This document shows positions 54,260 through 63,261 of a stretch of DNA of 64,000 bases, one piece after another (within the stretch, counting starts at the first letter, position 1; each line of letters opens with the position of its first letter). Location: contig NZ_CP059165.1 in assembly GCF_013466425.1 (NCBI RefSeq), forward strand, positions 2,666,001 through 2,730,000, in the 5' to 3' direction. The DNA is from Mycobacterium vicinigordonae. GTDB taxonomy: Bacteria; Actinomycetota; Actinomycetes; Mycobacteriales; Mycobacteriaceae. The notes beneath the pieces are model-generated. The model was not told the DNA's origin. It was given only the letters and a program-made list of their open reading frames with translations, and did no database searches. The translations under genes were made by a program, and so were the position numbers.

Positions 54260-54439
54260 CGGCCTCAATCTTGGGAATGTGTAACCAACCTCCGCGGCTT
54301 TGACCTTCTCTCATTGAGTTTTCGCGTCCTAGGACGAGGACCCTGCAGCGGGGAACTCCGGCTACCCCCGACCGGCGCGGCGCGATCTCAGGTGGCCAAG
54401 TTCTCCCTGGATCAGGTCGACTTCGAACGGCTTTGATGC

Positions 54440-54474
54440 CTTGAGCTGGATACTGCGCAAGGCTCCAGCTCAAG
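54440..54474. terminator. Hairpin between convergent copy-1 wbbL2 and drrC-like genes
   Basis: CTTGAGCTGGA (54440-54450) pairs perfectly with TCCAGCTCAAG (54464-54474) across a 13-base loop. It overlaps the stop codon of the ABC permease. An 11-base perfect stem at a convergent junction fits a transcription terminator, though it has no U tract. Confidence 0.55.
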
Positions 54475-55261
54475 CGCTGCACTCGGCCGCGACGCGGTAG
54501 CCTCGCACTGCAAGTGGAATGAACAGTGCGATCAGCGCCACTGCCCAAGCCACAGTCAGCCCCAACGGCAACAGGACAGGCCCCTCATGCGCCAGTGCGC
54601 GCATGACTTCGATCGGTGGCGACATGGGCTGTACCCGAACCACCGGCTGTATCCAATGCGGAAAGAGTGCGACCGGAGTGGTTCCTGAACTGATGAAGAC
54701 CAGCGCGGTGATTGCCGCCGCCAGATAGGTGACAATCGCACGTCCGTTGCTGCGTACTGCCAAGGTCATTACCAATGCCGTGAATCCCACTACGACAAGC
54801 GGTGGGATGAGGATGTAAGCAATCGCGGTGTGCCACCCATGCGCGAAACGCAGACCCATGCCTGTTCCGACAATCGTGATGAGGATAGTTCCCAACAGAG
54901 CACGCGCAGCTTCAGCGATCAGCCGTCCTCCGATCGCGCTCGCTCGGTGCACCGGCAACACCCACATGCGACTCAGCAATCCGGACGAACGCTCCATGGG
55001 GATACCGACGGCACCACCCAGAGCCCCGAACATGCCAGCCAGCACCGCGCACATCGGCACCAAGCCGTAGATGCTGTCTACGCCGGTCACCTTATGGATC
55101 TGCTCGCCAAGTACTGCTTTGTATACCACCAGGAGGCAGATAGGGAGGATAACAGTGGCGAGCACCGCAGCCGGTTCACGCCGCCACCGGATCATGATGC
55201 GACCGGCGTGCAGCCAGCTATGCCTCAGCAGTGCACTTAGCGTGCCGGCATTGAAGTTCAT
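54470..55261 (-). CDS. ABC-2 permease, DrrC-like
   Basis: This 263-residue ABC-2 membrane subunit has about six helices and the C-terminal motif LFPHWIQPVVRVQPMSPPIEVMRAL that is typical of daunorubicin-type DrrB/DrrC permeases. It is the last gene of a three-gene operon and its ATG overlaps the previous stop (ATGA). It would form a heterodimer with the adjacent permease to export a lipid or glycolipid. Confidence 0.88.
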   Translation of the reverse strand: MNFNAGTLSALLRHSWLHAGRIMIRWRREPAAVLATVILPICLLVVYKAVLGEQIHKVTGVDSIYGLVPMCAVLAGMFGALGGAVGIPMERSSGLLSRMWVLPVHRASAIGGRLIAEAARALLGTILITIVGTGMGLRFAHGWHTAIAYILIPPLVVVGFTALVMTLAVRSNGRAIVTYLAAAITALVFISSGTTPVALFPHWIQPVVRVQPMSPPIEVMRALAHEGPVLLPLGLTVAWAVALIALFIPLAVRGYRVAAECSA

Positions 55262-56001
55262 CGGCTGCGCCTCTGCAACCGCAGCGTGGTTGCGCCGAAA
55301 ACCACGAACATCCCGAAACACCACCACAAGGCCGCCTTTGCATGATCGACGGGTATGTGCCCGCTCGCTAAACCGCGCAGGGTTTCGGCAGTCCGCGAAA
55401 CGGGTTGGTTGCGTACAAAGGGCCGCGCCCATTCAGGAAAAGTCTTCTCAGGCGCGACGCCCGTGGAGAGCAAGACCAGCACCAACTGTGGGACCAGCAA
55501 GATCTGGCTTGTCGTTTCGATGTTGCCGCCGCTGGACCCCAGCGCGTCCGCGCCGAGCGACACTGCCAGGCAAAGCCCCAACGCAAGCCCGACGAAGGCC
55601 AGTCCGTAGGTAAGTCCGCCGGCCATCCGGAATCCGAACGCGTACCCGGCAGTCATGGTTGCCAGCAACGCGATCGATGCCCGTACCAGCGTGGCGGTGA
55701 CACGCGCGCTCACTGGTGAGAAAGCGGCGATCGGCAACGTCCGCAGTCGCGTACCAAGCCCGAACACGCGATCACGACCCGCACGATCGGCGGTAAGCGC
55801 TGCAGCCATGATCATCGATTGGACCACCACCGCCGGCAACACATACTGGGGATAGGTCATCTGGCCGGTATCGATGAGGCCATGGGTCGCCATGGTCAAT
55901 CCGACCAGGCTCACGATCGGTACGAAAATCTCGAAGATGATTCCGGAATCGCGCAACGTGTTTCGAAGCGAGCGTTCGGTAAGGGCAACGAGTGCAGTCA
56001 T
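55258..56001 (-). CDS. ABC-2 permease, DrrB-like
   Basis: This 247-residue permease has about six helices, with FPEWARPFVRNQPVSRTAETLRGL near the C-terminus, the same motif class as its partner. The ATG at 56001 overlaps the ATPase stop (ATGA), so translation is coupled. DrrABC systems in mycobacteria export phthiocerol dimycocerosates and related lipids; the substrate here is inferred to be a glycolipid from context. Confidence 0.88.
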   Translation of the reverse strand: MTALVALTERSLRNTLRDSGIIFEIFVPIVSLVGLTMATHGLIDTGQMTYPQYVLPAVVVQSMIMAAALTADRAGRDRVFGLGTRLRTLPIAAFSPVSARVTATLVRASIALLATMTAGYAFGFRMAGGLTYGLAFVGLALGLCLAVSLGADALGSSGGNIETTSQILLVPQLVLVLLSTGVAPEKTFPEWARPFVRNQPVSRTAETLRGLASGHIPVDHAKAALWWCFGMFVVFGATTLRLQRRSR

Positions 56002-56945
56002 GATTGCGCAACGGTTGGGTTGGTGAGGTGCAAAAACGCCTCGTCGAGCGAGGGCTTCCGCAGCGAGATATCCGCGATTTCGATTCCGATCGTATCGATC
56101 CGCCGGAACACCTCGCCCAGCGTGGCCACGCCATCGCGGGCAAGCACGGAGACCGAGTTGTTGTCGGCGTCGAGGTCGATGCCGTCGAGGCCGGCCAATG
56201 CCTCCGCAACCAACGGTAGATGCGCGGGATTGGCAGGCGTGACCTCGCAATAACTGGTGCCAACTTTGCGCTTGAGTTCGGCCGCGGTGCCGCTGGCTAT
56301 CACCTGACCGTGGTCAAACACAACGAGCGAATCACTCAGCACATCGGCCTCTTCGAGGTACTGGGTGGTGAGAAGCACGGTCACATCCTGTTCGGCAAGC
56401 GAACTGACAATGCTCCACACATCGCGTCGACTTCGCGGGTCGAGCCCGGTGGTGGGTTCGTCGAGAAAAAGAACTTTGGGCTGCACGACGAGAGCGCTGG
56501 CGAGGTCGACACGGCGCCACATGCCCCCGGAAAACGTTGATACCCGGCGGTCGGCCGCTGCGACCAGGTCGAACTGTCCGATCAACTCGTCGGCGCGGGC
56601 CTTGGCCTGCTTGCGGCCGAGTCCACGCATCCGCCCGAACAGGACCAGGTTTTCCCGGGTGGTCAGCATCGGGTCCACGGCAGTGAACTGCCCGGTGATG
56701 CCGATCTGGGAGCGCACTTTGGCCGACTGGCGGACAACGTCGTATCCGGCGACCATTGCGCGCCCCGAACTGGGGCGCATGAGCGTGCACAGGATGTTGA
56801 GGGTGGTCGTCTTGCCGGCACCGTTATGGCCGAGAATGGTGCATACGGACCCCGCCGGAACCGCGAAATCTACGCCGCGCAACGCAGGCGTGCCTCCCGG
56901 GAATGTCTTAGTGAGGCCAGTGACCTCGACCGCAAGTTGGCCCAC
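55998..56945 (-). CDS. ABC transporter ATPase, DrrA-like
   Basis: This 315-residue ATPase has Walker A GHNGAGKTT, the signature FSGGMWRRVDLA, Walker B VLFLDEPTTGLD and the H-loop equivalent TTQYLEEA. The C-terminal regulatory part has the DrrA-type segment EIADISLRKPSLDEAFLHLTN. It leads the operon; GTG 56945 is the first start, and the divergent gene begins 195 bases away. Confidence 0.92.
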   Translation of the reverse strand: MGQLAVEVTGLTKTFPGGTPALRGVDFAVPAGSVCTILGHNGAGKTTTLNILCTLMRPSSGRAMVAGYDVVRQSAKVRSQIGITGQFTAVDPMLTTRENLVLFGRMRGLGRKQAKARADELIGQFDLVAAADRRVSTFSGGMWRRVDLASALVVQPKVLFLDEPTTGLDPRSRRDVWSIVSSLAEQDVTVLLTTQYLEEADVLSDSLVVFDHGQVIASGTAAELKRKVGTSYCEVTPANPAHLPLVAEALAGLDGIDLDADNNSVSVLARDGVATLGEVFRRIDTIGIEIADISLRKPSLDEAFLHLTNPTVAQS

Positions 56946-57140
56946 GGGGGGAGTATTTCATGTCCTATCGCCGCACGCTGGATTTTGGAACGATCGTTCA
57001 GATTTTGCAGTACAAACGGGGTCCAGCATCGTGATTCGCGAGTAGAGGGACCGCTGCGCTCACCGATTCCCTGGAATCAGCCTGTGGCCTGCGCTTCGGC
57101 TGATAGTCTGGCGGCCGTCTTAGCAAGCGAACGGACCGAG

Positions 57141-57803
57141 ATGACCTCCCTGCCACACTTTTTCACCGAAGATCGTCCGCGACTAGAGCGCCGCACCAAC
57201 TGGCGGCGCACCGCGCGGCGGGCGCAGGCCACGCTCATACCGTGGTCGCCCCGGGTGCTGGGAAAGAGGCTGGAAAGTCAGGCCGCCATGCTCGGCGGTC
57301 TTGTCAGCCGCGGTGAGACGGTCCTCGACGTCGGATGCGAAACCGGGCATCTGTGCATGTACCTCGCCGATATGTACGGCGTGACCGCTACCGGGATCGA
57401 CGTCCATGACGCACGCACCATTCCGATCGACTTCCAGGTATTCGATGGCAGGTCAATCCCATTCGAGGACAACAGCTTCGACTCCGTCGTTCTGAGTTTT
57501 GTGCTGCACCACTGCAACGACCCGATGGCATTGATCAAGGAATGTCGCCGGGTGGCTCGACGGACCATTATCGCGTTCGAAGATCTCCCTGAAACACGGG
57601 TCGAGAAGATGATGACCAAGGTTCACATCGGCCTCTTCAAGCTGGCCTACCGACTGGAGCCGGCCGGCGATTATCGGACAGCCCTCGAATGGCTCGGTGA
57701 CAACTCCACCGAGATGGTCGAGACCCCGTTGCCGCTGGATTGGTTCGACGTCTTGTACCGAGTTCCGCACGTGATGCTCACTTACCAACTGGGCAAGGAC
57801 TGA
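57141..57803 (+). CDS. Type 11 SAM methyltransferase
   Basis: This 220-residue class I methyltransferase has motif I TVLDVGCETGHL, VTATGIDVHD, and LSFVLHHCNDPMALIKECRRV (motifs II-III). A C-terminal hydrophobic/aromatic part (WFDVLYRVPHVMLTYQL) may bind a lipid acceptor. It probably methylates a glycolipid sugar. ATG 57141 starts the protein; longer upstream reading is not protein-like. The GT1 gene follows after 34 bases. Confidence 0.85.
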   Translation: MTSLPHFFTEDRPRLERRTNWRRTARRAQATLIPWSPRVLGKRLESQAAMLGGLVSRGETVLDVGCETGHLCMYLADMYGVTATGIDVHDARTIPIDFQVFDGRSIPFEDNSFDSVVLSFVLHHCNDPMALIKECRRVARRTIIAFEDLPETRVEKMMTKVHIGLFKLAYRLEPAGDYRTALEWLGDNSTEMVETPLPLDWFDVLYRVPHVMLTYQLGKD

Positions 57804-57837
57804 AGGAAATCGAGCGCGAGAAGGCTAACGCGTCCCG

Positions 57838-59073
57838 ATGAAATTCGCCCTAGCCAGCTGCGGGACCCGCGGTGACGTCGAGCCCTGTGCTGCTGTGGGA
57901 CTCGAGCTGCTGAACCGGGGGCACGAAGTTGTGATGGCGGCGCCGCCGGACCAAGTCGGCTTTGTTCAGGGCATGGGACTGACCGCGGTGCCGATGGGCC
58001 CCGCCACCGGGGAGATTCCCGAGGTTTTCGTGACCCCGTGGACGATCAAGGATCCAATTAAGCCGGTTCGAGAAGCGCTCGACCACATCACTCAGCGGTG
58101 GGCCGAGGTCAGCGAAACGTTGAAGTCGTTGGCCGACGGGGCGGATTTGCTGCTGACCGGCGTCTCGTATCAGGAATCCGCCGCCAACGTCGCAGAGCAC
58201 TACGGCATTCCTGTGGCCGCATGGCATCACGTGCCGATGCGGCCGAATGGGCATCTCATTTCCATCGTTCCGGCGACGCTGCTCCGATCGGCGATGAAGT
58301 TCAGCGACTGGGCACAATGGCGTGTGGTCAAACGCGCTGAGGACACTCAACGGGGCCAACTCGACTTACCCCGAGCCAAGGGCCCAGCATCAAGGCGAAT
58401 GGCGGAACGCGGAGCGGTGGAGATGCAGGCCTACGATGCGCTGTGTTTTCCGGGCTTGGCGGCCGAATGGAGCGGGCAGCGGCCCTTTGTCGGAGCGTTG
58501 ACCGCCGAACTGCCAACAGACCTCGATGACGACGTTTTGACGTGGATCGCTGCGGGAAAACCGCCGATCTACTTCGGGTTCGGCAGCATGCCGGTTAAAT
58601 CCCCAGCCGACATGGTTCGCATGATCAGCGCGGCATGTGAGACGCTTGGTGAGCGGGCCTTGATCTGCTCCGGGGCAACTGATTTAGCGGATATTCCGGA
58701 TTCCCGGCGGGTGAAGATCGTGCGCGGGTTCAGTCATGCAGCGGTGTTCCCGGCTTGCCGGGCAGTGGTCCACCACGGCGGTGCCGGTACTACCGCCGCG
58801 GGCATGCGCGCTGGCATTCCGACCCTGATCCTCTGGGTCGCATCCGATCAACCAATCTGGGCGGCGGTGGTCAAGCGGCTCAAAGTCGGTAGAGCGCGTC
58901 GATTCTCACGGACGACCGGCAAGTCACTGACCAAGGATCTGCGCCGCATACTTGCATCGCAGTACGACGACCGTGCCCGCGAGGTGGCCGCCCAGATGAC
59001 GAAAGCCAGGGCCAGCGTCTGCAGTGCCGCCGATCTGTTGGAACATGCCGCGCAGAACAAGGGAATTCGTTGA
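57838..59073 (+). CDS. GT1 UDP-glycosyltransferase (Rv1524/Rv1526c-like)
   Basis: This 411-residue GT-B enzyme starts MKFALASCGTRGDVEP, the standard start of mycobacterial glycolipid GT1 enzymes, and has the donor-binding motif VVHHGGAGTTAAGMRAG with a downstream ASDQPIWA. Relatives glycosylate lipooligosaccharides and glycopeptidolipids. It corresponds in type to Rv1524, which also precedes wbbL2 in M. tuberculosis. Confidence 0.92.
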   Translation: MKFALASCGTRGDVEPCAAVGLELLNRGHEVVMAAPPDQVGFVQGMGLTAVPMGPATGEIPEVFVTPWTIKDPIKPVREALDHITQRWAEVSETLKSLADGADLLLTGVSYQESAANVAEHYGIPVAAWHHVPMRPNGHLISIVPATLLRSAMKFSDWAQWRVVKRAEDTQRGQLDLPRAKGPASRRMAERGAVEMQAYDALCFPGLAAEWSGQRPFVGALTAELPTDLDDDVLTWIAAGKPPIYFGFGSMPVKSPADMVRMISAACETLGERALICSGATDLADIPDSRRVKIVRGFSHAAVFPACRAVVHHGGAGTTAAGMRAGIPTLILWVASDQPIWAAVVKRLKVGRARRFSRTTGKSLTKDLRRILASQYDDRAREVAAQMTKARASVCSAADLLEHAAQNKGIR

Positions 59074-59166
59074 TCCGGCTGCGCAGCGACGGCTGCGTCG
59101 CTGCGCAAAAGTGGGGGCCGTTCTCCGGGAGCTCGTCCCAATGGTCGGCCCGACGGATACCGATCG

Positions 59167-59961
59167 ATGTACGGTGACTACGTGTCGGTACTGATTACAA
59201 TTCCGGTTTTCGGTCAGCACGAATACACCCACGCCCTAGTCCGTGACTTGGAGCGAGAAGGTGCCGATTACGTCATCGTCGACAACCGTGGTGACTATCC
59301 CAAGATCTGCAACGAGCGTGTCATTGCACCGGGTGTGAACCTGGGCTGGGCGGGCGGCAGCGAACACGGTTTTCGAATTGCGTTCGCCGAAGGCTATTCC
59401 CACGCAATGACCCTCAATAACGACACCCGCATCTCCAAGGGATTCGTTGCTGGACTCCTCGACCCACGGCTACCCGACGATGCCGGAATCGTCGGCCCGA
59501 TGTTCGACCACGGATACCCATACGCGATGGACGACCTCAAGCCCGACGCCGCGAACTACCGCCCGCGACCGCAATACCGCGTAGTTCCCTCCGTGGAGGG
59601 CACGGCCCTGGTGGTGTCCCGCGAGTGCTGGAAAGAAACCGGTGGGATGAACCTGGTGGACTTCAAGCAATACGGGTGGGGCCCCGACCTCGATCTCGCC
59701 TACCGCGCCCGCAAGGCCGGATACGGGGTGTACACCACAGAAATGGCCTATATCAATCACTTTGGCCGCAAGACGGCAAACGCGCATTACGGTGCATGGC
59801 GGTACGAAATCTCGGCCAACATAGCCATGCTCCAAGGCCTGCGGCACTTGCACGGTGTCGGCGTTGCGCTAAACATCATGCGGCAGATCGGATTTGCCCA
59901 TGACCGGAAATGGCACCGAGTAATCCCGTTGGCAGATTCGACAAGCCAGATGCAGGATTGA
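59167..59961 (+). CDS. wbbL2: WbbL2-like rhamnosyltransferase, copy 2
   Basis: This 264-residue GT2 enzyme has VLITIPVFGQHEYTHALV, DNRGDYP, LNNDTRISKGF and WGPDLDLAYRARKAGYG. It keeps the full-length WbbL2 C-terminus (NIMRQIGFAHDRKWHRVIPL) that copy 1 lacks, so it is the better Rv1525 orthologue. It follows the GT1 gene, as in M. tuberculosis, and converges with the acyltransferase gene after 18 bases. Confidence 0.9.
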   Translation: MYGDYVSVLITIPVFGQHEYTHALVRDLEREGADYVIVDNRGDYPKICNERVIAPGVNLGWAGGSEHGFRIAFAEGYSHAMTLNNDTRISKGFVAGLLDPRLPDDAGIVGPMFDHGYPYAMDDLKPDAANYRPRPQYRVVPSVEGTALVVSRECWKETGGMNLVDFKQYGWGPDLDLAYRARKAGYGVYTTEMAYINHFGRKTANAHYGAWRYEISANIAMLQGLRHLHGVGVALNIMRQIGFAHDRKWHRVIPLADSTSQMQD

Positions 59962-59979
59962 TCCGGATGCTTCGGTCGA

Positions 59980-61329
59980 TCAACAGAAAATCTCCGCGGA
60001 AAGGTCGAACTCGGCCAATGTGCGCTCTGTAACCTCGCGCAACGCGTCTTGGGACTTCTCCATGCCGTCAAGGTAGGCATTAACAGAGATAAACACTCTG
60101 CCGTGAATCCGGCCGGACACCACAAACAGTTGGCCCCGCATTCCATCCAAGACGCGCTTGGTGATGCCGGGTTCGATCAAGCGTCCGGACGCGTAGGCGG
60201 CATCGGTGCCGTCCGGGCGGTTCACCGCCGGATCGAAATCTCCAAGATTGGAGCAACCGATGGGCAGTTGTGCTGAGCCCATGCCGATTTGAGCAGCTCG
60301 GCGGGCAAGCCACTTCGGAGCAACCGATGTCAATGGCAAAGGGGCCAATACCTGATCGGAGGTCGCGGCCAGGTCCGCGAAGGCTTGCTTCGCCTTGATC
60401 CGAACATCACTGAGGTCGGACGCCAAATTGGTTGGATCGACTGACGCCACCGGCAATACCATTGCGTTCCCACGGGTATCGTCTGCTGTTCGATCGCTGA
60501 TGGGCAAGGAAAGTGTGACCATGCCATTGCCGTCAACGCGTCCCAGCCGTACGCCTACCCTGCTGGCGAACCCCGCAAGCAGCGTATGGCTGTTTCCGCC
60601 AATAGCTCTTGCCCGCACATCCCAGTCATCGAGGCCAATGAACGCAGTGGCTGTCGGTACCACCACAGCCAGTTCGCGTCCGAGTTTGCGTGTCGAACGT
60701 GGTCCCGATCGCTTGAAGGACGCGGCGACCCCCATGCGCCGTTGCCGGGCCAAACGAATCGTCGCTCGCAACGCTCGGCCTAATTGCGGCGTCGATGCGA
60801 TGAATTGCCGTCCATCCTCGGCGATAGCGCGACGACGCGAACGTGACCCGGGGCCGGGATATCCCAGGTCACGGGTCCTGCCGCTGGCCGCATCCGCGAT
60901 GGCGCTGACGAAACCGAGTCCGTCGACGACGGTGTGCGAGGCCACCAGACTCACGGCGGTGCCGCCGTCGTACAGCGGCAGTGCACCAAGATGCCAACTC
61001 GGCCCGTCCTCCGGATCGATCGGTACGTATGCGCGCTCGCGGAACCAGTTGTGCACTTCGGCACGCGGGCGTGGTGTGTCAGTCATGGCGACGTGTTGCG
61101 GCCCTCGGCAATAAACCCATCTGTCTCGGGTGAAGGGCAGGGGAGAACGTTCAACTCGGCGTCCCAGCAACCCGTAGCCGAGATTCTCGTGAAATCGTCG
61201 CAGTCCAACCATGCTCATCGGCTTGTTGTAGATCCAATTGAACTGGCACAGAGCGCCATAGCCAAGCGCGCCCAGGCCCAGGAACGATGCCTGATCCATG
61301 TGTGCGAGACGATTATCCACTCTGTCCAC
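59980..61329 (-). CDS. PapA-type acyltransferase
   Basis: This 449-residue protein is a polyketide-associated acyltransferase of the condensation/WS-DGAT superfamily. The catalytic histidine motif HxxxDG is HTVVDG, His132 and Asp136. A second family block, GCSNLGDFDPAVN, is in the C-terminal half. PapA enzymes transfer pks-made acyl chains to trehalose or phthiocerol. The start is GTG 61329 or ATG at residue 11. It neighbours the FAAL and MmpL genes as in LOS loci. Confidence 0.88.
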   Translation of the reverse strand: MDRVDNRLAHMDQASFLGLGALGYGALCQFNWIYNKPMSMVGLRRFHENLGYGLLGRRVERSPLPFTRDRWVYCRGPQHVAMTDTPRPRAEVHNWFRERAYVPIDPEDGPSWHLGALPLYDGGTAVSLVASHTVVDGLGFVSAIADAASGRTRDLGYPGPGSRSRRRAIAEDGRQFIASTPQLGRALRATIRLARQRRMGVAASFKRSGPRSTRKLGRELAVVVPTATAFIGLDDWDVRARAIGGNSHTLLAGFASRVGVRLGRVDGNGMVTLSLPISDRTADDTRGNAMVLPVASVDPTNLASDLSDVRIKAKQAFADLAATSDQVLAPLPLTSVAPKWLARRAAQIGMGSAQLPIGCSNLGDFDPAVNRPDGTDAAYASGRLIEPGITKRVLDGMRGQLFVVSGRIHGRVFISVNAYLDGMEKSQDALREVTERTLAEFDLSAEIFC

Positions 61330-61472
61330 GCTAGATTAACGGCGCCGGGTTACGGCGCGATCAGACCGCCGGCATCACGGTCAGACCCGCCGATGATCCT
61401 TCGAAAGATTGGTACGACCGTACCTTGACGGTTCCTGCCGCAAACTCATCCGGCACCGGTAACCTGATCTGC

Positions 61473-63224
61473 GTGGTTGAGTCCTCCCTTACAGCAGTGC
61501 TGCGCGAGCGCGCGAGCTTGCAGCCCAACGAGACGGCATTTACCTACATTGACTATGAACAAGATTGGAACGGGGTTCTCATCACCCTCACCTGGTCGCA
61601 GCTGCACAAGCGGGCGTCCAACCTCGGTGAACAGCTGAAAGCTCATGGCTCAGTAGGCGACCGGGCGCTCATTCTTGCGCCGCAAGGACTCGATTACATC
61701 GTGGGTTTCCTTGGTGCGTTGCAAGCCGGCCTCATCGCGGTTCCGCTATCGGTGCCCTACGGCGGTGCCCACGACGAGCGGACCGTTTCGGTTCTGCAGG
61801 ACACATCGCCCGCTGTGATTCTCACCACGTCGTCTGTATTGGCCAACGTCCGCGAGGTGGTCGAGGCTAACGCTGGATCGGCTTCGGCGACAATCGTGGA
61901 AGTTGACCAACTGGACCTTGATTCGCGGCAACGACCGCAGGGGCCAAGGTCTCGGGCCGCCCAGAGCGACCGTCCCGATTTCCTGTATTTGCAGTACACC
62001 TCGGGGTCTACCCGTACCCCGGCCGGCGTAATGGTCTCCAATGCGAACGTTTTCGCCAATTTCGGGCAGGTCATGGGCGACTTCTTCGTGGAGCACGGTG
62101 GCGTCGCCCCGCCGGGTCTAACCGCGGTTTCGTGGTTACCTCTCTACCACGACATGGGCCTGCTACTGGGCATCATTATGCCGATCCTGGCGGGCGTCCC
62201 GACCGTACTCACCAGCCCGGTAGGCTTCTTGCAGCGCCCGTCCAGGTGGTTGCGGCTGCTCGGGGAATACGGTTGCACCATTTCCGCTGGCCCGAACTTC
62301 GCCTTCGAATTGGCGGTGCGCAAGTCGCCCAACGAGGACCTGGAAGGACTCGACCTCAGCGGCGTGCACACCATTCTCAACGGCAGCGAGCGCGTTCAAG
62401 CCTCGACCCTAAAGAGATTCGCTGATCGCTTCGCTCCTTTCAACTTTCCGGCAAGAGCGCTGCGGCCCGCCTACGGAATGGCGGAAGCGACCGTGTACAT
62501 CGCGACCCGTAAGGTCGGCGAGCCACCGGAGATCGGCCATTTCGACAAAGAAAAGCTGCCCGCCGGCGAAGCTGTCCGGTGTGAAATCGGTTCTGGCACA
62601 CCATTAGTCAGTTATGGCGCCCCGCAATCGATGCACGTTCGCGTCGTCGACGCGGACACCGGCCGTGAATGCCCGGCGGGCGGCGTCGGCGAAATCTGGG
62701 TTCATGGCGACAACGTGGCATCCGGTTACTGGCAAAAGCCTGAAGAAAGCCAAACTTCCTTCGCGGCAAAGATTGTCGATCCCACACCGTCGACACCGGA
62801 AGGCCCATGGTTGCGAACCGGCGACTCCGGGTTCTACTCCGACGGCGAGCTTTTCATCATCGGCCGTATCAAAGACCTGCTAATCGTCTACGGACGCAAC
62901 CATTCTCCCGACGACATCGAAGCAACAATCCAGGAGATCACCGCCGGCCGTTGCGCGGCCATCGCCGTTCCCGACAAAGGTATCGAGAAGCTCGTCGCGA
63001 TTATCGAGCTCAAGAAGCGTGATGACAGCGCTGAAGCCACGGACAAACTGCGTTTGGTCAAACGCGAAGTCACATCAGCCATTTCGAAGTCACACGGACT
63101 CAAGGTCGCGGACCTGGTGCTGGTGTCGCCGGGCTCGATCCCAATCACGACAAGTGGCAAGATTCGGCGGTCGCAGTGCGTCGAACTGTACCAGCAGGAC
63201 GAGTTCGCCAGGTTAGACGCGTAG
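61473..63224 (+). CDS. fadD25: FadD25-type fatty acyl-AMP ligase (FAAL)
   Basis: This 583-residue FAAL activates a long-chain fatty acid as acyl-adenylate and hands it to a partner polyketide synthase. The P-loop is [11 protein letters not shown]; the FAAL-type [12 protein letters not shown] and the C-terminal KIRRSQC with catalytic Lys follow. GTG 61473 gives [20 protein letters not shown], the recalled FadD25 start and length; an upstream GTG/ATG would add unrelated residues. It converges with the mmpL gene after 37 bases. Confidence 0.92.
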   Translation: MVESSLTAVLRERASLQPNETAFTYIDYEQDWNGVLITLTWSQLHKRASNLGEQLKAHGSVGDRALILAPQGLDYIVGFLGALQAGLIAVPLSVPYGGAHDERTVSVLQDTSPAVILTTSSVLANVREVVEANAGSASATIVEVDQLDLDSRQRPQGPRSRAAQSDRPDFLYLQYTSGSTRTPAGVMVSNANVFANFGQVMGDFFVEHGGVAPPGLTAVSWLPLYHDMGLLLGIIMPILAGVPTVLTSPVGFLQRPSRWLRLLGEYGCTISAGPNFAFELAVRKSPNEDLEGLDLSGVHTILNGSERVQASTLKRFADRFAPFNFPARALRPAYGMAEATVYIATRKVGEPPEIGHFDKEKLPAGEAVRCEIGSGTPLVSYGAPQSMHVRVVDADTGRECPAGGVGEIWVHGDNVASGYWQKPEESQTSFAAKIVDPTPSTPEGPWLRTGDSGFYSDGELFIIGRIKDLLIVYGRNHSPDDIEATIQEITAGRCAAIAVPDKGIEKLVAIIELKKRDDSAEATDKLRLVKREVTSAISKSHGLKVADLVLVSPGSIPITTSGKIRRSQCVELYQQDEFARLDA

Positions 63225-63261
63225 CACGGCGCGGCTGACTGTCAGGGCGACGTCGTCGCGC

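Noticed and set aside
41142..61000. Possible IS element, phage or CRISPR content in the glycan island
   Set aside because: No transposase, integrase, att-like duplication or spaced repeats were seen. The island looks like a glycan locus only.
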